From: Coix lacryma-jobi var. lacryma-jobi | Lineage: Eukaryota; Streptophyta; Magnoliopsida; Poales; Poaceae | Reading direction: 5' to 3' | Length of the DNA: 64,000 bases | Assembly: GCA_009763385.1 (NCBI GenBank) | Contig: CM019828.1 | Coordinates: 25,967,250-26,031,249 of the forward strand | Shown here: positions 22,239-33,432 of the stretch, one piece after another | How positions within the stretch are numbered: the stretch's first letter is position 1 | Layout: each line of letters opens with the position of its first letter | Notes under the pieces: model-generated | What the model was told of the DNA's origin: nothing | Database searches by the model: none | Seen by the model: the letters and a program-made list of their open reading frames with translations, nothing else | Program-made: the position numbers and the translations under genes

Positions 22239-22243
22239 AAGGG

Positions 22244-23626
22244 TGTAAGGACATTGGACCTCAGATCATTTAACTTTGATTTTGGTGTTTGATGAACATA
22301 ACCAATTGGACTAATATGTTTGCAAGTGTTTGTTTTATAGTCCAATAGGGTGCAAATGTGACTTGGACTAAGGAGACGTGGTGATCTGATGATCAACACC
22401 TCAAGCAAGACATTAGAAGCTCAGTAGAAGACCCTAAAGATAAAGCAAAGTCCAAGGCACAAGAATGGAACCAAGATGACGCAAGAAATTGCGAAGAAAC
22501 GAACAAACAGGGACATCGGACGCTGCATCGGACGCTGCTCAAAAGCGTCGGACGCACCGATGCCAAACCCTAGCTCGGGTTGGCGCCAGCAGAGACATCG
22601 AACGCGCCGATGGTACCACATCGGACTCACTGGTAACACTGTGCGCTGTGCACAGCGTTACATCGGACGCACCGATGGCTCTGCAGAAAGGTTCCAGAGA
22701 GGCTCTGAAGACATCGGACGCGTCCGATGGCTACGCAGGAAAGCCCATCTTTGGTGTCCAATGGCTCTATTTGCTTGGGGCCCTATATATATCCTCATGG
22801 CCGGCCAAAATAGTATGGTTGGAGCTCAGGGAAGTGTACCAAGTGCTTAGACACATATTTAGTTGCTCTAGCCACCAAAGTGCTCAAGTGATATACTAGG
22901 TGATTAGTGTAGGTGCTTTGTGAAGTGCTTAAACTAGTTAGACCACCGCTTTGCGCTTGCTCTAGGTGTTAGGACTAGTGTTTAGTGAGGTTGAAAACGT
23001 CTTATCTACCGGTGCTTGCATGCACCGTTGTTGTACATCGGCGGGGCTTGTAGTCTTGCGAGACCACACCAACCGCGTTTGTGGTGTGGCCGCCTCCGTG
23101 TACCGAAGGGAACAAGGCCCGCGGCGGTTTGGCCGAAAGCTTGATAGTGAAGACAGCGGGGAACATCGGGGAGAGGCTTTGCCACGAGTGGCTTAACCGG
23201 AGACCCACTTGCGCGTGGGGAAGGACCGGAGCTATCCACGGAGTTACCCGACCGGGAGCTTGGCCCTTGCGAGGGGCTCCAATGAGGACTAGGGGGAAGC
23301 TTGCGCGCTTCTCGATACCTCGGTAAAAATACCGGAGTCGTCGATGGGAGTTTGCATCTCTATCTCACTCTTTAGCTTCCGCATTTATATTGCTACCTTG
23401 TTTATGTGCTTTACCTTTCCTAGCTTAGTTGATAGGATTCGAACATAGGTTGCATAACTCCTTTTGCGGTAGAGATAGCAAACACACCGAGCAAAACCTT
23501 AGTTGCACATTGGATAGTTTACCTTCTTGCATAGATTTTGACTAGGTGGAAATTAGAGGCCATAGTTTAAAGTAGAAGTTTTAAGTTGCCTAATTCACCC
23601 CCCTCTTAGGCGTCATGGTCCTTTCA
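22244..23626 (+). repeat. 5' LTR of the nested element
   Basis: 1383 bp, starts TGTAAGGACATTGG, ends GGTCCTTTCA. TATA box near 22783. It keeps the 'catcggacgc' palindrome array at 22507-22735. Relative to its partner it lacks 14 bp ('attccttgcgaggg' type) near 23270 and a short 'ctagttgatagg' repeat near 23430. Confidence 0.92.
22507..22735. repeat. CATCGGACGC/GCGTCCGATG palindrome array in LTR
   Basis: At least seven copies of 'catcggacgc' or close variants, several paired with 'cgtccgatg' or 'gcaccgatg'. The same array is at 53285-53512 in the partner LTR. Confidence 0.8.
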
Positions 23627-23628
23627 AT

Positions 23629-23640
23629 TGGTATCAGAGC
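23629..23640 (+). promoter_or_regulatory. Primer binding site of the nested element
   Basis: TGGTATCAGAGC, exact Met-tRNA type, two bases after the LTR. Confidence 0.85.
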
Positions 23641-24097
23641 AAGGTTGGCTCATTTGTGGACTCTTGGCTTTACCGCCTTCGAGCCAACTGAAGGACCGAG
23701 AAAGCACTAGCAAGGCGACCAGAGGGGGGGTGAATGGGAGCCAACAAAATTTCTCTCAAAACTTTGGCCAAATGTCCCAAGTTCAACCCCCGAAAGCTAA
23801 GACCGAAACCGTGATGCCCACGACCCTTGGAAGAGGGTGGATGATCCCTAGGATCACAACGAGGCACCACAAAGCGATAGCGAACCAAACACCAAAAGCT
23901 CTGGCACAAGTTCGACCATTGAAAACCGAGTCCCGAACGTAGATGGAAGGCTACGTCGAGAAATCCCCAAATACCGATGCTAACAAGTAGCAGAGATACC
24001 TAGAGAGGTTTCTTGGTTAACTATAGGGCCAAACGAGAAGTCCGAAAACCAAACGAACAAACCGGGAGAGCAAACACACTAAACCGGAGGCTACAGC

Positions 24098-24320
24098 AGG
24101 ATCCCGGACTATCCGCCGGTACGGTCGCGGACTGTCCGCCGGCCAAAAGAGCAAAACCGCAGTGCTGCTGAAGTTCCCTGGACAGTTCCCGGACTGTTCG
24201 CGAAAACCAACGGCGGACTGTCCGCCGGTCAAACTTCAGCACTGTTCACCGAGACACATAGCCACTGCTCGGCTGAGTCCCGACGCGTGGACTGTCCGCC
24301 GGTCAAAACCGCGGACTGTC
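24098..24320. repeat. CGGACTGTCCGCCGG palindrome array in LTR
   Basis: Five or more copies of 'cggactgtccgc' (itself near-palindromic) with variants 'cggactatccgc' and 'cggactgttcgc'. Confidence 0.8.
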
Positions 24321-25119
24321 CGCGAACGTGCAGAGAGGGCGATTTCAGTCGCCTTCTCCCCAACTCTCTCCAAATTCAATCCAAATCAAAATCCCACGTT
24401 CCCAAACTTGGAGAAGATGATCACGGGGTAGTTAGGAGACTATCCCCAAGAAATCATCCGCTCAAAATGATTCAATCACCGGGAAATCGAAAGGGGAAGA
24501 TCAAGAACGAAAAAGCGCCACGAGAACGAAATCAGCCCAATCTACTTGTTCGTGAGGAGCTAGATGAATTCCTTCGGTGGAAATGATCTCCTCACTATAA
24601 AGAACAAGTTGATTCAAACGGATTTTGCAAAGACGCACTAGAGAGGGAGATCGAGTGACGGGAAAATCGCGGAGAAACGAAGAACGCGAAGAACACGAAC
24701 CAAAACGTGAATCAAGTCATCGATCTGCAACCGTGTGGCTACCACACGCTACAACAGTGAGGTTACGGCCTCACTTCCTCAAAATCTCCAGTACACAGAG
24801 GTATGGTTCTCTGCGGATCTCAGCTAGCTACAGCAGGGGATTGAGAGAGCAGGAAACCCTAGAAGCAAAGAGCAAATGACTGAGATCAATGGGGAGGTGG
24901 GTGTCTCCCCCTACTTATCCTAATTCTAACTATTCCTAATTCCCACTCTACCCCTAACTACTTACAGAGCGAACCAGCTAAACCCTAAGGTTATTCTGGA
25001 CCAACTCGAAGGTAGGTGGATCCGACGGCCAGGCCCGCACTACTGGTAGCGTTGCCTCGACGCAACCTCACCAATTCCCGCCACGTGCCGCCACCGCGCT
25101 GCGTCCTTTTCACGGACTC

Positions 25120-25370
25120 CGCCCCCGGTTTTGTGGCCCAAACCGGGAAACCAGCCTTTACAGCCAACCCCCGGTTTTGAGGTCCAAACCGGGAAACCAG
25201 CCTCCAAGTCCATCCCCTGGTTTTGAGGCCGAAACCAGGAAACCCGCCAGCGCCCAGGTTTTGAGGCCCAAACCTGGAAACCGTCCTCAGCCCGAGTTTT
25301 GTGGCCCAAACTCGGAAACCCGCAGCACGCCCAGGTTTTATGGCCCAAACCTGGAAACCGTCCACCCGAT
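25120..25370. repeat. Tandem repeat GGTTTTGAGGCCCAAACCGGGAAACC in LTR, about 35-bp period
   Basis: Seven imperfect units, each with an internal inverted pair 'ggttt' ... 'aaacc' around 'tgaggccca', followed by 'ggaaacc'. Starts near 25128, 25169, 25220, 25256, 25290, 25331 and 25370. Confidence 0.8.
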
Positions 25371-25745
25371 GGTTTTTCTCTGGCTCTACCACCAAACCGA
25401 AGTTGTAGAGGGGATGCACCGCCCGTGCACCCCGTCCACCGACACATGTCCCCAGGTCCTCGACCCGAGCAACACCATGTCCCGCAAGTCTTCGCTCGTC
25501 GCTGTCCCAGGCTGTCAGCCACCACAGCTGATCCTCGGGCCACCGGTCTCTCAGTCCAAGCCTCACGTCCGCCCTTTGCCACTCTCGGTCCATCGGTACA
25601 ACACGTCTCTACTTGACCTTCACCTTGCCTCTGATCACTGTATCCGTGCTCGACACCTGCACAACACAAGCCAAAGAACATGCGCATTATCCAAATTGAC
25701 AATCACTCATCACTCAGAGACTCGGCATACACCCATGTATCCGCA

Positions 25746-27429
25746 ATCTCCCCCTTGATGAGTGCATTGTCAACTACCAACACAAATCATAATGGAAATA
25801 GAAGGGGGAAGGAAGAAGGAGAGAGAACTCAACCAAATGACCCAAAAGCATGTCAAAGCCGAAGAAGGTCAAGTGGAAAAGAGCAACACAACTTGGTTCC
25901 CAAAAACATGGGCAACGACTCGACGCAACCAAGCAAAGCAAAGCTAGCCCTCAAGAAGAGGTAGAATAGGCTCAACACCGTTAGCAGATAACAATTGAAA
26001 AAATCAAAGCAAAATGCTAGTCCCTCAAGACAGAGGCACAAAGGCTCAACACAACTAGCAGAAAGCTCGATATCAACTGAAAAGCTCGATACCAACTGAA
26101 GCAAAGATGCGACTGCTAGTCCCTCAAGATAGAGGCAAAGGCTCAACACGACTAGCAAAGCACTCCAAAACAATTGGAAATTTCAAAAAATTCATCACGA
26201 GCAAACTCCCCCTTGCATGGTGCACACAACCGATTCCTCTCCCCTTAGTTGAACATGGGAGGCATGATTTGTGTGCACACAACCGATTCCTCTCCCCTTA
26301 GTTGAACATGGAAGGCATGATTTGTCCAAATTCTCCCCCTTAGTTGAAGATGCACCATCAAGAAAAAGGAACCGAAAGCGATTTTCTCCCCCTTAGAAAA
26401 TGCACCATCAAAAAATGCCAACACGAGAAGTGCTCCCCCTTCCAAAATGCATATGAGTCAAAATGCAAGTTAGCAGCTTCAGGAATATAGTGAAGAAAAT
26501 GCAAAGATGCTCTAAACAGTATAGCTCCAACAACTCACTGGAAAGCATACAAGCTAGCGAAGGCTCAAACTGATCACTGAATATGAAATATGAACATATG
26601 AGCAAAATGAGCAGTTTTTAGCCAAAAAGGTATTCACCATCAAAATAGCACAAAACATGTATAGTCAGGAAGTCAAACAAGTGCTAAACATGTATACAAG
26701 GTGAACTACCCCTAGCGCAGTTCAACCATCATGCTATAGAATGAAACATAGACTTGTGTATTCAAAAATTCTATCGGAGTTGCAGCGGTGAAATTACACA
26801 AGTTCAGAATTTAGCATGTGATTGCGAGAGGTTGAAAGCTTGTCATCGCCTAACTTTCCAACTGTGTGAAGCCTATGCAGAAGCAATCAGAAGCTTAAAG
26901 CAACAGTTTCAGTCATACACTACACAGCTTCAAGTTTAACTCAAAGTGCCATGAGAAACAGTCTCGAAACTGTGATGTGTTGACAAGCAATCCCATCTCG
27001 ATCTTTCCAATTCACTTAAAAACTTGGTTCAGATTTTATTGACATAATTATGAACAGACCAAGCAAGTGACAGACTCAACACTAGAGACATAGCAACCTA
27101 GCATATATGAGAAGCACGAGTGAATTCAACACATCCTACACATGCTAGTTGCATATCTCAATGGTGAACATTTTCAAGTTTTATGTTTGTTTAAGCAGAT
27201 TCACCATTCAAAAATAGCTCAGCTCACAGCATGTATTAGTGATCAAAAGAGCATAAGCTACAAGCATCATCATAAGCATCAGAGCAATACTACATAGAGC
27301 ATAGTTACATTTTAAAGATTATATTCATGAAGCTCAGAATGTAAAAGCGTATGCTGAAATGCAAAAGAAAAACAAAGCAAATGAGAAAATAGTCAGACTA
27401 TGATACAAGATCCAAAATGTTTCCCCCAT
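25746..27429 (-). other. 3' non-coding region of the minus-strand Copia element, with repeated polypurine tracts
   Basis: No coding frame. On the minus strand purine runs of the type 'aagggggag' lie at about 26435, 26388, 26333 and 26210, and the last one (25757-25746) abuts the LTR. Also present are a 53-bp direct duplication (26221 and 26274 starts) and three imperfect copies of a 'ctagtccctcaaga...ggctcaacac' unit (near 25947, 26031, 26116). Confidence 0.75.
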
Positions 27430-30400
27430 CTAAAAGGGGAAACACACACCAAGCTCACCCCTCAACCGATTAAAGGTTGATTCGTCCAAAGGCTTGGTGA
27501 AAATATCAGCCAACTGATGATGAGTATCGACATGGCGAAGGTCGATATCACCCTTCTCATAGTGGTCTCGCAAAAAGTGAAAGCGCACATCAATGTGTTT
27601 GGTCTTCGAGTGAAGCACGGGGTTCTTAGCAACGCTAATCGCACTCGTGCTGTCACACAGCAACGGAACACGAGAAAAGCTCAGACCAAAATCACGCAAA
27701 GTGGCCATCATCCGAAGTAACTAGGAACAACAGCTAGCCGTAGCAACATACTCAGCCTTCGTGGTAGACTAGGTGACACTAGACTGCTTGCGAGAAGACC
27801 ACGATACAAGAGAAGAACCAATAAATTGGCAAGTCCCAGAAGTGGACTTGCGCTCAATGCGACAACCAGCAAAATCGGCATCGGAATAACCGCAAAGGGA
27901 GAGGGTGGAGGAAGCTGAATACCAAATCCCGAACTCAGGTGTGAACCGAAGGTACCTGAAAATGCGCTTCACCGCCTGACGGTGAGAAGTGCGCGGCGAC
28001 GCCTGAAAGCGCGCGCACAGGCACACCGCGAACTGGATGTCCGGGCGTGTCGCCGTCAGGTAGAGCAGCGACCCGATCATGCTTCGGTACTCCTTCTGGT
28101 CCACAGCTTCTCCATCCTTGTCCGCATCCAGGGCCGTCGTGGTCGACATGGGTGTTGGAAGAGGCTTGGCCTCACCCATATCAAACCTCTTCAACAAGTC
28201 TTTGGTATACTTGCCTTGGTGCACAAACGTCCCTTCTCGGGATTGCTTAATTTGCAATCCGAGAAAGAAAGTCAGCTCGCCCATCATCCTCATCTCGAAC
28301 TCCCTGCTCATAGTATCTGCAAACTTGGCAACCAAAGCGTGAGAAGAACCACCGAAAATGATATCATCCACGTAAATCTGGACCAATAGAGTGTCTTTGC
28401 CTTGCTTGAGGAGAAAGAGCGTTTTATCCACACATCCCATTTTAAAACCCTTAGCAAGCAAAAAGGTTTTCAACCTATCATATCAGGCTCTAGGGGCTTG
28501 TTTCAAACCATATAAAGCTTTGTGGAGTTTGAAAACATGGTTTGGAAACTTGGGATTTTCAAAACCGGGGGGTTGTTCAACATAAACTTCTTCTTCTATG
28601 TAGCCGTTTAAGAAGGCACTCTTGACATCCATTTGAAAAAGTTTGAAACCTTTGGACGCTGCAAATGCCAAGAGTATCCTAATAGCCTCTAAACGAGCTA
28701 CAGGAGCAAACGTCTCCTCATAGTCTATCCCCTCCTTCTGACTATAGCCCTTTGCTACAAGCCTGGCCTTGTTTCTAACAATGTGGCCATCCTCTCCTTG
28801 CTTGTTTTTGAAAACCCATTTTGTCCCAATAGGCTTACAGTCTGGAGGAGGTGAAACTAAAACCCAAACCCGATTTCGCTCAAAGTTCTGTAACTCCTCA
28901 TGCATGGCATTGACCCAATCCGGATCCGTCAAAGCGTGTCCAACATCTCGGGGCTCAAAATCAGCACCAAAAGCAGAATGAGCAAAGTGAGAGATTTGAG
29001 ACTTGGACCGAGTGACGCGTTCGTCAATGCTGCCGATCATCTGCTGAGGGGGGTGTTGGCGCTGGATGTGTCGTGGCGCCTCCCGTGCAGAAGTGATCTC
29101 CCCCTCAATAGCAGCTGGTGCCTCCCCGGGTACAAAAGGTACCGCTCGGGGTGGCGGATCCCACGGCCCCTAGGAAGAAGAAGTGTCGGGGCCATGAGTC
29201 GTAGTAGAAGCCGCTCCTTGCGGCACAGCAGGTGGAGGGGGTGCTGGATCATCCATACCTTCAGCACCCTCATCCTCGTCATCAAAAAGAGGCTCACCAA
29301 CCTCATGATCACCTGCACGCTCAAAACGAGAAGAAGGACAAACCATGGTCTCGTCGAAGGTGACATCTGATGTCTCCATGACTCGGTTAGTGTCAAGGTT
29401 AAGTACACGATAAGCATGAGTATGAGTGCCATAACCCAAAAACACACCGTCAGAAGAACGAGACTCAAATTTGTCCAGGTTGCCTCTCTTCAATATAAAA
29501 CAGTGGCAACCGAAGACTCTAAAATAACTCACCTTGGGCTGTCTCCCAAAACGCAACTCATAAGAAGTCTTTTTCAAGAAAGCTCGAAGAAAAATGCGAA
29601 TGGAAATATAGCATGCAGTGTTCATAGCTTCGGCCCAATATCGCCTAGGAGTCCTATGCTCATCGAGCATCGTCCTGGCCATCTCTACAAGGGTCCGATT
29701 TTTCCTCTCTACAACACCATTTTGGGGCGGTGTGTAGGGGGAAGAAAACTGATGCTCCAAACCCAAAGAGTTACAAAACTTCTCAAAATCTGAATTCTTG
29801 AATTCGGAACCATTATCACTTCTAATAGCTCGCATCGAGTTCAAAGGGAACTCGTTCTGAAGACGCAAAATCAGATTGCGAGCAAAAGAGAAAGTCTCGG
29901 TCTTCTCAGACAAAAAGAAGACCCACGAATACCTCGAAAAGTCGTCAACAACAACAAGCACATACCACTTCCCCCCAACCAAGCTCACCCGAGCCGGACC
30001 AACAAGGTCCATGTGTAAAAGCTCTCCAGGGCGCTGTGTCATGACCTAAGTCACTGGATGGTGGGGAGCGGCAACCATCTTCCCATGTCTACAAGAATGG
30101 CAAACAAGATCCTTCTCCATTGATAATTTGGGCAATCCTCGGATTAGGCCAAGTGAGCTAAGTCTTGCAAGCAAGTCGAAGCTCAAATGTCCAAGTCTCC
30201 TATGCCACTTCCAAAGATCAGAGGAGGAAGGTCCAGCCAAAAGACGACGAGAAACTCCAAACGACTCTGAGAAATCCGCACGAAAGACTTTCCCAAAGGG
30301 CAAAATCACACAAACAAGATTGCCCTGAGGATCCAAAATACGACTGAGATTCGGCTTAAAACGAATCTCATAGTCGTCATCAAAGAGTTGCGAAACAAAA

Positions 30401-30621
30401 AGAAGGTTAAAATGCAAGTTAGAAACAAGAGCAACATCACGCAACACAAAGTGCTCATTAACTCGTACCGACCCACGAGACAACACTTTACCTTTGCTAT
30501 TGTCGCCGAAGGTGATAAACTCCTTTCCGGCGATAGGGCTAAGACTGGAGAACCACTTGGCGTTTCCGGTCATGTGCCTCGAGCAACCGGAATCCACCAA
30601 CCAAACGTCCTCCAGTCGTTT
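27430..30621 (-). pseudogene. Pol of the minus-strand Copia element: one frame with five nonsense codons
   Basis: One continuous frame covers everything. Protease comes first (LVDSGCSRHMTG near 30590), then pre-integrase (WHRRLGHLS, CHSCRHGK), then integrase (30042-29170; HMDLVGP, SDNGSEFKN, NGVVERKN, i.e. the D-D-E residues). Reverse transcriptase follows (29040-27769; YVDDIIFG), then RNase H (SDADFAGC; CDSTSAISVAKNP; TKHIDVRFHFLRD). Stops lie at 30048-30046, 29172-29170, 28485-28483, 27771-27769 and 27723-27721: four TAG and one TGA, with no frameshift. The TAGs sit where the family has Gln, the TGA where it has Trp. The catalytic motifs themselves look sound. As it stands the frame cannot be read through. 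Confidence 0.88.
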
Positions 30622-30629
30622 TACCTACA

Positions 30630-33248
30630 TCAATAAAAAGACATAGGGTGAGCATACGGTCCAACACTGGGGTTAGTGAAGTAGGAAGAATACCAGTGTT
30701 GGGCCGGCTGCTCAAAAGAACGGTTAGAAGAAAAACCATTCCTAGCACGCCTATGGGGGAAGCGATCACCACGTTGAGGAAAACGTGGTCCGCTAAGGGA
30801 AGAGCGTCCATCGCAATACTCAAAACGCGGTGGAGGAAAACGCTCTACAACAAAGCCACCGTCACGGGGTCCATAGCCTACAACTGCAGGCTTCCGCCGG
30901 GCACGTCCTCTCCGCTGCCTAGGCCTGGGAACTTGAGGTTCTGGACCTCTGGGCCTAGCAGCATGCCTCTGAACATTCGGCGCATGTACATCATGGAAAG
31001 GATGGTACATGCCCGCATTGTTCATCTCCCTAGCATGGCGCGCCTCTCTCTTGCGCCGAAAGCAGAAGTCACTCAAGTGTCCATCTCTCCCACAGTGCTC
31101 ACAATGGTACCTCACCACTCTCAAAGGGGGTTGTTGGTACACACGGTTGTGGGTGTGGATCACTTTGCCCTTCTGTGGCATAAGCTCCTCCTGAATAGGT
31201 GGCATTGTGTCTAGCTTGTTTTTTAGGTGATTGGGCTTAGGAGCCCATTGCTGGTTCTTGGGTGGAGCTCGTGGAGGTTCTTCAAACACTCCATCCTTGG
31301 TGTTAGGCTTGAGAGGCTCTTTGAGTGGAAGCTTGGTAAGTTTGGGAGTAGTGGTGGAGTTGGGCTTCTCACTCGGGTTCAAACCACTCGACTCTCCAAT
31401 CTTCCCAAAAGCAGAAACATCAACACCCGGAGCAAAGCCTACACCAGGATCTCCAGCAGCTCGGTTGAATTGGGAGATCATCATCCCGAGCTGTGGCTCA
31501 CCGCTAGACACCCATGACAAGATGGTCCAAAGGTATGTGTTTTCCTCCTCGCTTTGCATCTTGTCATGCTTCACATTAGCGATCTCCATCTCCAAACCCT
31601 CACGCAAAGCGCACCTAGTCACACAAGTGCTGCCCGAGCTGGCCTTCTCAAGAGACTCAATCTTGGCATCCTTCTCTGCCAACTCAGTTTGCAAGACTGG
31701 ACAAGACTTGCACGCACCCAACAACAGGGGTCTAGCCCGGAGCTCATCCACCTCTTCAACCAAAACAACATTCTTACCTCTCAAGGTGAGAAGGTCAGTC
31801 ATGTGCTTGGTGCACATTTCACACTCAGCCTCCTCAGCCACGACCACGGTGGACTTAGCGAACTCAAGCTCCCTCACTGTGTCCTCCCACTTCTGCCTAA
31901 ACTCCTTGCGCTCTCTAGCAGCACGTCTAAGCAACTTATCTTGACTAAGCAAGGCGGCAGTAAGCTTCTCGACCTCAGCAGAAAGCTCGTCGTGGGTGAG
32001 AGATACCTGTGAGGTGTCGTCGTCGTCGTCGTTCCGAGGGGTGTCCTCCAGCTTGCCGTCGACCTCATCACCAAGGGCCATGGTGCAGAGGCCATCGTCG
32101 TCGGCGAAGAAGCAGAGGCCGTTCAGCTTGTCCTCGATCCTCTTCTTCTTCTCGGACTCGTCATCGCTTGAGCAAGCGGAGTCGTCATCCGAGCCGTCGA
32201 CGTCGCTGAGAGTGGCGAAGAACGCACGCTGCTCAGCCTGGGCCTTCTCCAAGTACTTCTTCTTGATGTATTCCTTGTCGAAGCCGCTCCTCCGCTTGTG
32301 CCTCGCGGGGACGTACTTCTCCTTGCGCTTGCCGGAGTCATACTTGTGCCCATGATCTCCCTTCTCAGATGTGTTCTTCTTCTTGGGACAGTTGGCGATG
32401 AAGTGGTCGGGGTCGCCGCACTCAAAGCATCCTGAGCATCCTCCTCCGCGGCGACGGTTCATGCGGTTGTTGTGGAACCACGAGAACCGGTTGGCGAGCA
32501 AAGCCAACTCGTCATCCCCCATAGACTCCAGCTGGTCCTCTGTGACAGAAAAGAGTGAAGAGAGTGCAAAACCTCCAGAGGGGTTAGCCGAAGAGCCAGA
32601 AACCAAAGCCATAGTCGGGCCAGAAGGATTTTCATAAGAAGCCCTCGCCATGGCATCAATCTCACTGGACTTGAGCTTACTGAAGAGCTCGTCGCACGTG
32701 AGGGTCTCATAGTTAGGCGATTCGATGATCGCCTGAACCTTGGAATCCCACACTGACCGATCGAGAGTATGCAAAAGCTTCAAAGCTCTGTCATGATCGT
32801 CGAAAGGCAACAGCTCCTTGTTAGCCCTCATCCTGTTGACAATCACCTGAAAGCGAGCGAATAAACTCTCTATGCTCTCGCCAGACATATGTCGAAAGTT
32901 CTCGTACTCTCGCTTGTGCGACTCATAGAGACGGGTTTTGACTTGAGAGGTTCCCTCATGGAAACGCATGAGGGATGCCCAAATCTCCTGAGCCGTAGCG
33001 AGGTGAGAAACACGATCAAACTCCGTCATGCTCAAGCATGAGAAAAGAGCATTACGGGCTCGGCTATTGGCATCGTGATCATCGATCTGACGCTGAGTCA
33101 CACGTGCAACCAAGACCACGTAATCAGCAGAATTACAAATATCCCAGATGGAAGCACCCATACTCTGCAGATAGGCCGACATGCGTATCTTCCAATACGC
33201 ATAGTTCGTCCCATCGAAAAACGGCGGTTTGCCCACACCGCGATCCAT
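30630..33248 (-). CDS. Gag polyprotein of the minus-strand Copia element (872 aa, intact frame)
   Basis: It begins MDRGVGKPPFFDGTNYAYWK, the usual gag opening of this lineage, 49 bases after the primer site. A UBN2-type gag domain covers about residues 8-230. The first zinc knuckle CFECGDPDHFIANC is near residue 280. Next are acidic and lysine-rich stretches, a long coiled-coil region (about 420-560), a second knuckle CEHCGRDGHLSDFC near 740 and an Arg/Pro-rich basic tail. Gag would assemble the cytoplasmic particle and pack RNA. The frame is open throughout, unlike pol, so a Gag-like protein could still be made if transcribed. Sirevirus gags are unusually long, and this length fits. Confidence 0.85.
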   Translation of the reverse strand: MDRGVGKPPFFDGTNYAYWKIRMSAYLQSMGASIWDICNSADYVVLVARVTQRQIDDHDANSRARNALFSCLSMTEFDRVSHLATAQEIWASLMRFHEGTSQVKTRLYESHKREYENFRHMSGESIESLFARFQVIVNRMRANKELLPFDDHDRALKLLHTLDRSVWDSKVQAIIESPNYETLTCDELFSKLKSSEIDAMARASYENPSGPTMALVSGSSANPSGGFALSSLFSVTEDQLESMGDDELALLANRFSWFHNNRMNRRRGGGCSGCFECGDPDHFIANCPKKKNTSEKGDHGHKYDSGKRKEKYVPARHKRRSGFDKEYIKKKYLEKAQAEQRAFFATLSDVDGSDDDSACSSDDESEKKKRIEDKLNGLCFFADDDGLCTMALGDEVDGKLEDTPRNDDDDDTSQVSLTHDELSAEVEKLTAALLSQDKLLRRAARERKEFRQKWEDTVRELEFAKSTVVVAEEAECEMCTKHMTDLLTLRGKNVVLVEEVDELRARPLLLGACKSCPVLQTELAEKDAKIESLEKASSGSTCVTRCALREGLEMEIANVKHDKMQSEEENTYLWTILSWVSSGEPQLGMMISQFNRAAGDPGVGFAPGVDVSAFGKIGESSGLNPSEKPNSTTTPKLTKLPLKEPLKPNTKDGVFEEPPRAPPKNQQWAPKPNHLKNKLDTMPPIQEELMPQKGKVIHTHNRVYQQPPLRVVRYHCEHCGRDGHLSDFCFRRKREARHAREMNNAGMYHPFHDVHAPNVQRHAARPRGPEPQVPRPRQRRGRARRKPAVVGYGPRDGGFVVERFPPPRFEYCDGRSSLSGPRFPQRGDRFPHRRARNGFSSNRSFEQPAQHWYSSYFTNPSVGPYAHPMSFY

Positions 33249-33297
33249 GTCGCCTTCTGTGGATCTGGAACTGGCTAAGGTGGAAGATCCTTAACCT

Positions 33298-33309
33298 GCT
33301 CCGATACCA
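33298..33309 (-). promoter_or_regulatory. Primer binding site of the minus-strand Copia element
   Basis: Minus-strand TGGTATCGGAGC next to the 5' LTR stub; Met-tRNA type with one change. Confidence 0.8.
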
Positions 33310-33311
33310 AT

Positions 33312-33432
33312 TGAAGGACCGAGAAAGCAGTAGCAAGACGACCAGAGGGGGGGGGGGGTGAATGGGAGCCAACAAAATTTCTCTCGAAACTTTGGCTAAA
33401 TGTCCCAAGTTCAACCCCCGAAAGCTAAGACC
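33312..33432 (-). repeat. Truncated 5' LTR of the minus-strand Copia element
   Basis: Matches the first 121 bp of 23689 onward (a G-run is longer here), then the similarity stops abruptly after 'gctaagacc'. About 1.9 kb of LTR is missing. Confidence 0.88.

Larger units (their letters stand above)
23689..25745 (-). repeat. 3' LTR of the minus-strand Copia element
   Basis: 2057 bp. On the minus strand it starts TGCGGATACATGG after a purine tract and ends GGTCCTTCA. It holds two unrelated repeat arrays: 'cggactgtccgcc' (24098-24320) and 'ggttttgaggcccaaacc' (25120-25370). Confidence 0.85.
23689..33432 (-). mobile_element. Sirevirus-like Copia element with gag and pol, 5' LTR truncated
   Basis: Minus-strand order: 5' LTR stub (33432-33312), primer site, gag (33248-30630), protease, integrase, reverse transcriptase, RNase H (about 30621-27430), 1.7 kb non-coding with repeated polypurine tracts, 3' LTR (25745-23689). 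It sits 62 bp inside the nested element; the left flank is CCAAC (23684-23688). The right flank copy is missing because the 5' LTR breaks off after about 121 bp. Confidence 0.9.
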
